DNA of 64,000 bases from Aurantimonas sp. 22II-16-19i. Its GTDB lineage: Bacteria > Pseudomonadota > Alphaproteobacteria > Rhizobiales > Rhizobiaceae. The DNA lies in NCBI RefSeq assembly GCF_002088275.1, contig NZ_AQQS01000011.1, positions 62,001 through 126,000 of the forward strand, written 5' to 3'. Made by a program: the position numbers and the translations under genes. Positions 60,174 to 64,000 of this stretch are shown one piece after another (position 1 is the first letter of the stretch; each line of letters opens with the position of its first letter). A model generated the notes under the pieces. It was not told the origin of the DNA and searched no databases. It worked only from the letters and a program-made list of their open reading frames with translations.

Positions 60174-61106
60174 ATGACCGACATACTTACTGAGGCGGGG
60201 ACCGCGCGAGCGGTGCTGCTCGCCAATTTCGAGGACTATCTCGTCAAGCAGCGCGGGCTGAGCGCGCGAACGATCTATCACACGCTGCGGTTCGCTAACC
60301 GGTTCCTTGATCATCGCTTTGGTGACGGCGCGATCCGCCTCGCGGACCTTCGCCCCGCGGATGTCATCAGCTTTATCGAGCATATTCTGGCGACAGCACG
60401 CCGAGACAAGACGGTTGCGACGCATGTTCGCATCTTCCTCCAATATCTGTTTGGGTGTGGGGCGACGGCCAGCAATCTGGCGCTGAGCCTTCCCAAGGCG
60501 GCCAAGCGCTGGGATGCGCGGCTCCCCCGACATCTGTCGCCCGATGGTGTCGAGGCGGTGCTCGCTTCGGCGCGCAGTAATCCGCGATATGGCGCGCGCG
60601 ACTATGCGATGCTGCTGATCATGGCGCGGCTCGGCCTGCGCGCGGTCGAAGTCATCGCGATCCAGCTCGACGACATCGACTGGCGTGCTGGCGAACTGAC
60701 GGTGCGCGGCAAAGGCCAGTTGCACGACCGGATGCCGATCACGCCGGAGGTCGGCGACGCGCTGAGCACCTATCTGCGCGAGGAACGTGGCCGGGCGACC
60801 TGCCGCACACTGTTCGTCACGCAGCGCGCACCCTATCGACCGTTCAAGGACGGGCAGATCGTCAACGCGATCCTCAAGGACGCATTGAAGGCGACCGGAC
60901 AGAAGCCGGTGACTCCCTATGTGGGATCGCACCTGCTGCGTCATAGCCTTGCGACCCAACTGGTGAACGCGGGCGCATCGCTTGACGAGGTCGGCGACGT
61001 GCTGCGGCACCGTTCGCGCTCATCGACCATGATATATGCCCGGCTCGACATCGACGGGCTGCGATCCATTGCGATGCCCTGGCCGGTGGCGGGAGGCGCG
61101 CAATGA
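60174..61106 (+). CDS. RIT tyrosine recombinase A
   Basis: The product has 310 residues. An N-terminal SAM-like core-binding domain is followed by a catalytic domain with R in LGLRAVEV, HLLRHS, the second His/Arg in VLRHRSRSS and the nucleophile Tyr in TMIYARLD. ATG at 60174 with GGAG upstream. Its end overlaps gene B by 4 bp. Confidence 0.92.
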   Translation: MTDILTEAGTARAVLLANFEDYLVKQRGLSARTIYHTLRFANRFLDHRFGDGAIRLADLRPADVISFIEHILATARRDKTVATHVRIFLQYLFGCGATASNLALSLPKAAKRWDARLPRHLSPDGVEAVLASARSNPRYGARDYAMLLIMARLGLRAVEVIAIQLDDIDWRAGELTVRGKGQLHDRMPITPEVGDALSTYLREERGRATCRTLFVTQRAPYRPFKDGQIVNAILKDALKATGQKPVTPYVGSHLLRHSLATQLVNAGASLDEVGDVLRHRSRSSTMIYARLDIDGLRSIAMPWPVAGGAQ

Positions 61107-62032
61107 GCCTCATGCCCCAGCTTGATCGCTATCTTAGCGTTCGCCGCAGCCTCGGTTACGATCTGCGCACTAGCGAGCGCATCCTGCGCCGTTTCACCAG
61201 CTATGCCGATACCGAAGGTGCGGCCCACATCGGCACGGCGCTGTTCGTGCGCTGGCACGCAACGCTGGCAGACGCGAACGCGTCGACCAGAGCTACGAGG
61301 CTGCGTGTAGTGCGCCTGTTCGCGCAATGGCTGAGCGGCTTCGATCCCGCGCACGAGGTGCCGCCGCAAGGGTTGCTGCCGGACTCTTCCAACCGGCCTC
61401 GTCCGCACATCTACACCATTGCCGAGATCGCGGAGATTGTTGCAGCCGCCCGTGAACTGCCGTCGGTCTACGGCCTGCGGGGGCACACCTGCTCGACGCT
61501 GTTCGGGCTGATCGCGGTCACCGGCCTGCGGATCAGCGAAGCGTTGGCGCTCGACCGCGATGACCTTGATCAGGGCGTGCTGCGGGTCCGGCGTGGAAAG
61601 CTTGGTCGCGAGCGACTGCTGCCGCTCGATCCGGGCGTGGTGGCACATCTTGATGCCTACCTTGCCGAGCGGGACCGCCTGATCGGACACGCGGCGAAAC
61701 CGCTGTTCGTCACCGGGAAGGCGACGCGGCTGACCGACTGCTCGGCCCGCTACAACTTCGCGCAGGCCTGCCAGCGGATCGGGTTGCGATCCCACCAACG
61801 GTATCAGCGACATGGCCGGGGACCGCGTATCCACGACCTGCGTCACACCTTCGCGGTGCGCACGATGATCAACTGGTATCGCACCGGCAAAGACCCGGCG
61901 CGCGAGATGATCCGGCTGACGACCTATCTGGGCCATGCCAACCCCTCCCACACATACTGGTATCTGGAAGCGGTGCCGGAACTGCTCGATCTGGCGATGG
62001 CGCGCGCAACCGCTGGGGAGGTGGCACGATGA
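61103..62032 (+). CDS. RIT tyrosine recombinase B
   Basis: The product has 309 residues. Catalytic pattern: R in TGLRISEAL, HDLRHTFAV, LGHANPSHTYWYL with the Tyr nucleophile. Overlaps A and C by 4 bp each (ATGA), so the three are made together. Confidence 0.92.
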   Translation: MSLMPQLDRYLSVRRSLGYDLRTSERILRRFTSYADTEGAAHIGTALFVRWHATLADANASTRATRLRVVRLFAQWLSGFDPAHEVPPQGLLPDSSNRPRPHIYTIAEIAEIVAAARELPSVYGLRGHTCSTLFGLIAVTGLRISEALALDRDDLDQGVLRVRRGKLGRERLLPLDPGVVAHLDAYLAERDRLIGHAAKPLFVTGKATRLTDCSARYNFAQACQRIGLRSHQRYQRHGRGPRIHDLRHTFAVRTMINWYRTGKDPAREMIRLTTYLGHANPSHTYWYLEAVPELLDLAMARATAGEVAR

Positions 62033-63018
62033 GCGCCGCCTTGCCCGCGCTGATCCAGCGCTTCTTCACCGATCGGCTCTGCACACAGCTGGAAGCGAGC
62101 CGCCACACGGTCGCGGGCTACCGCGATACGTTCCGGCTGCTGCTTCGATATGCAAGTGCTGAGCTTGGCAAGCCGCCGGTCAAGTTGACGGTCGAGGACA
62201 TCGACGCCGATCTGGTCGCCAACTTCCTCGTCCACACCGAGACGGCACGGGGCAACACCGCGCGCAGCCGCAACACCCGGCTCGCCGCCATCCGGTCGTT
62301 CTTCCGCTTCGTCGCGATGACTGACCCGACCTGGCTGCTGCACTGCCAGCGCGTGCTCGCGATGCCCAACAAGCGCTACGTGAAGCGCACGGTGACGTTC
62401 CTCGATGCTGACGAGATGGCCGCGTTGCTGGCAGCGCCGGATCGCTCGACATGGGCAGGACGGCGCGACCACGCGCTGCTCCTGCTCGCGGTGCAGACTG
62501 GCCTCCGGGCATCCGAACTGGTCGGCCTCACGCTGGGTGATGTGGTGCTCGGCACCGGCGCGCACATCCGTTGCTTGGGTAAGGGCCGAAAGGAGCGTGC
62601 CACACCGCTTCGCCGTGATACGGCTAAGCTGCTGGCGACGTGGATCGGCGCCGACAAGGATGAATGCAGGCCGCTGTTCCCGTCGATCCGGGGTGAGCGA
62701 CTGAGCCGGGATGCGTTGGAGCATCTGGTCCGCAAGCACTGCCTGACGGCTGCGCGGATATGCCCGAGCATCGGCGCGAAGCGGGTCACGCCACATACGC
62801 TGCGCCACAGCAACGCGATGGACCTGCTGCATCACGGCGTTGATCCAGCGGTGATCGCGCTCTGGCTTGGTCACGAGAACGTTGAGACCACCCAGATCTA
62901 CATCCACGCCGACATGCGGATGAAGCAAAAGGCGCTCGCCCGCGTCGCTGCTCCGCCCACGCCGTCAGGCCGGTTCCGTCCTGACGACCAACTCCTCGCG
63001 TTCCTGGAAGGGCTCTGA
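62029..63018 (+). CDS. RIT tyrosine recombinase C
   Basis: The product has 329 residues. Catalytic pattern: R in TGLRASELV, HTLRHSNAMD, LGHENVETTQIYIHAD. The end of the frame lies at the inner inverted repeat (63017). Confidence 0.92.
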   Translation: MSAALPALIQRFFTDRLCTQLEASRHTVAGYRDTFRLLLRYASAELGKPPVKLTVEDIDADLVANFLVHTETARGNTARSRNTRLAAIRSFFRFVAMTDPTWLLHCQRVLAMPNKRYVKRTVTFLDADEMAALLAAPDRSTWAGRRDHALLLLAVQTGLRASELVGLTLGDVVLGTGAHIRCLGKGRKERATPLRRDTAKLLATWIGADKDECRPLFPSIRGERLSRDALEHLVRKHCLTAARICPSIGAKRVTPHTLRHSNAMDLLHHGVDPAVIALWLGHENVETTQIYIHADMRMKQKALARVAAPPTPSGRFRPDDQLLAFLEGL

Positions 63019-63075
63019 TTATGCCGAACCGCCGCGCGGCCGAAGGCCAGAAAACTACACTCAACCAGAGGCCGT

Positions 63076-63107
63076 GCGGCATAATCCGGGTCGCGGCATT
63101 ATGGGTC
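63076..63107 (-). repeat. RIT right inverted repeat (32 bp)
   Basis: Exact reverse complement of 60051-60082. Its outer six bases (63102-63107) coincide with the target duplication TGGGTC. Confidence 0.9.
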
Positions 63108-63706
63108 AGCTCGTGGGCGAGCGTCCCATAGTAGCCTTGCGCAGCGTGAAAGGTCGCAATCGGAGGCATATGGATCACGTCGCGGCGCCGGTCGTAGAAG
63201 GCGCGTGGTTCGCGGGTGCTCTCAATCATCGCGCCCGTGCGGGCAAAGAAAGCATCAAGCGTGGGATCGGCTTCGGTACCAAGGTCGCGCGCCGGGTCGG
63301 GGCGAGTGTAAAACTCCTCCGGCAAACCGTCGATTTGATCGGCATTGAACACGCGGTAGGCACGGCAATAGGGAACGCGCCTTTCCTCGCCGTTGTCGTC
63401 CTCGCGCTCGACGGTGCCATACTTGACGACGCAGGCGGATTTTTCACCTTTGCGCACCTGCCCGCCAAGCTCGCCAGCCTGGCGATAAGTCATCCATCGC
63501 GCCGACGAATAGCCCTGCGTCGCCGCCGTCGCCCACAACATCAAAACGTTGATCCCGCGGTACTCGTCGCCATTGAAGCGGCGAGGAAGACAAGCGCCGG
63601 CAGCGCCGCCGGTCCACGGCTTGCGCCACGGCGGAGTGCCCGCCTCGATCTGCGCGATGATTTCGTTGGTAACGTGGTCGTAAACGTCGAATTTCGCCTT
63701 GGCCAT
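63102..63706 (-). pseudogene. ardC: ardC N-terminal fragment (ArdC-type antirestriction protein)
   Basis: Codons 1-202 run from MAKAKFDVYDHVTNEIIAQIEAG through PWRKPW and the zincin site HELTH (198-202), where the RIT element interrupts. The start at 63706 has an AGGAGG site. ArdC proteins bind single-stranded DNA and shield incoming conjugative DNA from restriction. Joined to 59724-60030 the intact protein would have 301 residues. As it stands the frame runs into the element and makes about 100 foreign residues. Confidence 0.9.
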
Positions 63707-64000
63707 CTGTGGCCTCCTGTGTGGTGAGGCGGTGGGATCTGGCTGCCCCGTTCCGCGATGGGCTGCGCCTTCGCCGGTCTGATCCGCCCGAAAACGCATG
63801 TTTTCGGCGGAACAGAGTGGAGGAGGGCGTAGCCCGACCCACGGTCCTGGCTCGGTCTGTCATGGGATCGGAGCCGGGGGGGTGGTGCGGACCGCAGCAA
63901 CGCGAGGACACGGCCCCCCGGCGGAGACGACGCGCAGCGGCGCTTGTCCATTGACAGGGCGAGGCGGGACTGTTGGGCGGACCTCGAAGAGAAAGGTGTC
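63707..64000. promoter_or_regulatory. upstream region of ardC with a hairpin
   Basis: No gene is evident. CCGAAAAC (63788-63795) and GTTTTCGG (63800-63807) form a perfect 8-bp hairpin with a GCAT loop about 80 bp before the ardC start. It may be a regulatory hairpin or a single-strand promoter-like structure for early expression during transfer; this is a guess. Confidence 0.35.

Larger units (their letters stand above)
60031..63101 (+). mobile_element. RIT element (recombinases in trio), 3071 bp
   Basis: Three tandem, overlapping tyrosine-recombinase genes lie between terminal inverted repeats and a 6-bp target duplication (TGGGTC at 60025-60030 and 63102-63107). That is the make-up of RIT elements. 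It splits ardC at the HExxH codons. All three recombinase frames are open, so the element may be active. Confidence 0.9.

Noticed and set aside
1-64000. CRISPR arrays, tRNA or rRNA genes
   Set aside because: No regularly spaced repeats and no tRNA-like cloverleaf or rRNA sequence was noticed; a covariance-model search could still find a divergent tRNA.

Overview
The window looks like a mobile, accessory segment of a high-GC alphaproteobacterium, most likely Hyphomicrobiales (Rhizobiales). The evidence is the VirB/VirD4 transfer system with VirC1- and VirC2-like proteins, the MerR-type metal regulators and the TRAP/sugar-acid genes. It could be a large plasmid or an integrative conjugative element; no replication gene, tRNA or rRNA is visible. 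Many genes overlap by 1-4 bp in tight operons.

Region 1 (1-25.3 kb) is a multi-metal resistance island. A leftward block (1-5.1 kb) encodes Asp-box repeat proteins, a SCO-type protein, Met/Cys-rich small proteins, a DUF1573 protein and two thioredoxin-fold proteins (TlpA-like and CcmG-like). A mercury block follows: merR diverging from merB-merT-merP-merF-GDCCVxC gene-merA-like. Next come an L,D-transpeptidase, a decayed permease, a copper module (copA-cueR), accessory lgt, a methyltransferase and a frameshifted ZIP transporter. A CmtR-like ArsR regulator then diverges from an operon encoding a CDF transporter with an HMA domain, a Na/Ca-type antiporter, ccdA, lspA and a CYP152-type P450. A CadR-like regulator diverging from a Zn/Cd/Pb P-type ATPase and a second CDF gene closes the region.

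Region 2 (25.3-30.8 kb) contains a decayed CDF gene, a fluoride-riboswitch operon (crcB, PAP2 phosphatase, EamA transporter), a PIN/AbrB toxin-antitoxin pair, a serine resolvase, an HNH protein with a remnant copy, and hicAB.

Region 3 (30.8-48.9 kb) is the conjugation machinery. It holds virB1-B2-B3-B4-lipoprotein-B5-unknown-B6-B8-B9-B10-B11, a Phd/PIN toxin-antitoxin pair, and a leftward mobC-relaxase-virD4 operon. An intergenic origin of transfer carries a near-perfect Ti-border/IncP nic sequence, and virC1-virC2 lie on its far side. virB4 has lost its stop by an apparent one-base deletion and now reads through into virB5.

Region 4 (48.9-59.3 kb) is catabolic: a tripartite TRAP transporter, a GntR regulator, an enolase-superfamily dehydratase, an SDR, an idonate-type zinc dehydrogenase and a 2-hydroxyacid dehydrogenase, followed by hipBA.

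Region 5 (59.7-64 kb) is an antirestriction ardC gene split inside its HExxH zinc motif by a complete RIT element: three tyrosine recombinases, inverted repeats and a 6-bp target duplication.

Small indels or stops affect merF, the YraQ-like permease, ZIP, the ICMT-like gene, a CDF gene, virB4 and a cupin remnant. They may be real decay or assembly error; raw reads would decide.
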